Source: Candidatus Hadersleviella danica (GTDB taxonomy: Bacteria > Chloroflexota > Anaerolineae > Promineifilales > Promineifilaceae). Taken from it: a stretch of 64,000 nucleotides of DNA. A program made the translations under genes and the position numbers. A model generated the notes under the pieces. It was given only the letters and a program-made list of their open reading frames with translations, was not told where the DNA came from and made no database searches. Below, piece by piece: positions 64,000-64,000 of this stretch (the stretch's first letter is position 1; each line of letters starts with the position of its first letter). Where the stretch lies: positions 138,290-202,289 of the forward strand of contig JADJSZ010000004.1 of NCBI GenBank assembly GCA_016711405.1, written 5' to 3'.

Positions 64000-64000
64000 G

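Overview
The window looks like a chromosomal contig from an uncultured Chloroflexota bacterium, probably Anaerolineae-like. I base this on the overall character of the rRNA operon, a lactate-dehydrogenase-like malate dehydrogenase, a kinase-ATPase-WD40 signalling giant, CoxM/CoxS-type subunits, and secreted proteins ending in an LPxxxR-like tail. I could run no phylogeny, so the phylum is an inference.

Layout. 0-9.7 kb: 3' part of an FdrA-type acyl-CoA-ligase-like protein, a TrkA-type potassium channel, two cyclophilins, a nonsense-interrupted amidase, orphan CoxS and CoxM subunits, a MatB-like acyl-CoA synthetase, and a UPF0175/DUF3368 toxin-antitoxin-like pair with a degenerate toxin. 9.8-15 kb: malate dehydrogenase, a ClC chloride channel fused to RCK_C, AcpS, a solute-binding lipoprotein and a 46-residue membrane protein. 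15-22.7 kb: a methyltransferase, a two-FW-domain GH46-like protein, a GNAT enzyme, and a Ser/Thr kinase-nSTAND-14xWD40 protein split by one frameshift. 22.7-29.8 kb: a B12-type radical SAM protein, two methyltransferases separated by a 42-bp hairpin tandem repeat, a secreted beta-helix protein, a small Cys-rich protein and an epimerase. 29.9-35 kb: a secreted beta-propeller/anchor-Q region joined to a C25 (gingipain-like) protease carrying 11 GQMGNL repeats. 36.9-42.9 kb: a full rRNA operon (16S, tRNA-Ile, tRNA-Ala, 23S, 5S) with three tandem promoters. 43-53 kb: MFS exporter, HAD phosphatase, orphan histidine kinase, TerC, lipid kinase, orphan ABC ATPase, P450 and a cation/proton antiporter with UspA-like tail. 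53-64 kb: hypothetical proteins, polA (disrupted), adenosine deaminase, a 1,303-residue SecA and a tandem nucleotide cyclase cut by the window end.

Three genome-scale patterns stand out. (1) Nearly every intergenic gap carries degenerate 7-bp (sometimes 8-bp) tandem repeats, in about a dozen sequence families, often as inverted arms between convergent genes. They resemble the STRR heptamers of cyanobacteria, and in several places they sit inside reading frames (fdrA, amidase, a methyltransferase zinc ribbon, the polA linker, the coxS tail). (2) The palindrome CGGCCG, often extended to ACGGCCGT, is strikingly frequent in and between genes, like the HIP1 palindrome of cyanobacteria. (3) Many genes are broken by single-base shifts. 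Five of these are contractions of G or C runs. Because polA is also hit, much of this is probably sequencing error, though the amidase stop and the toxin lesion may be real.
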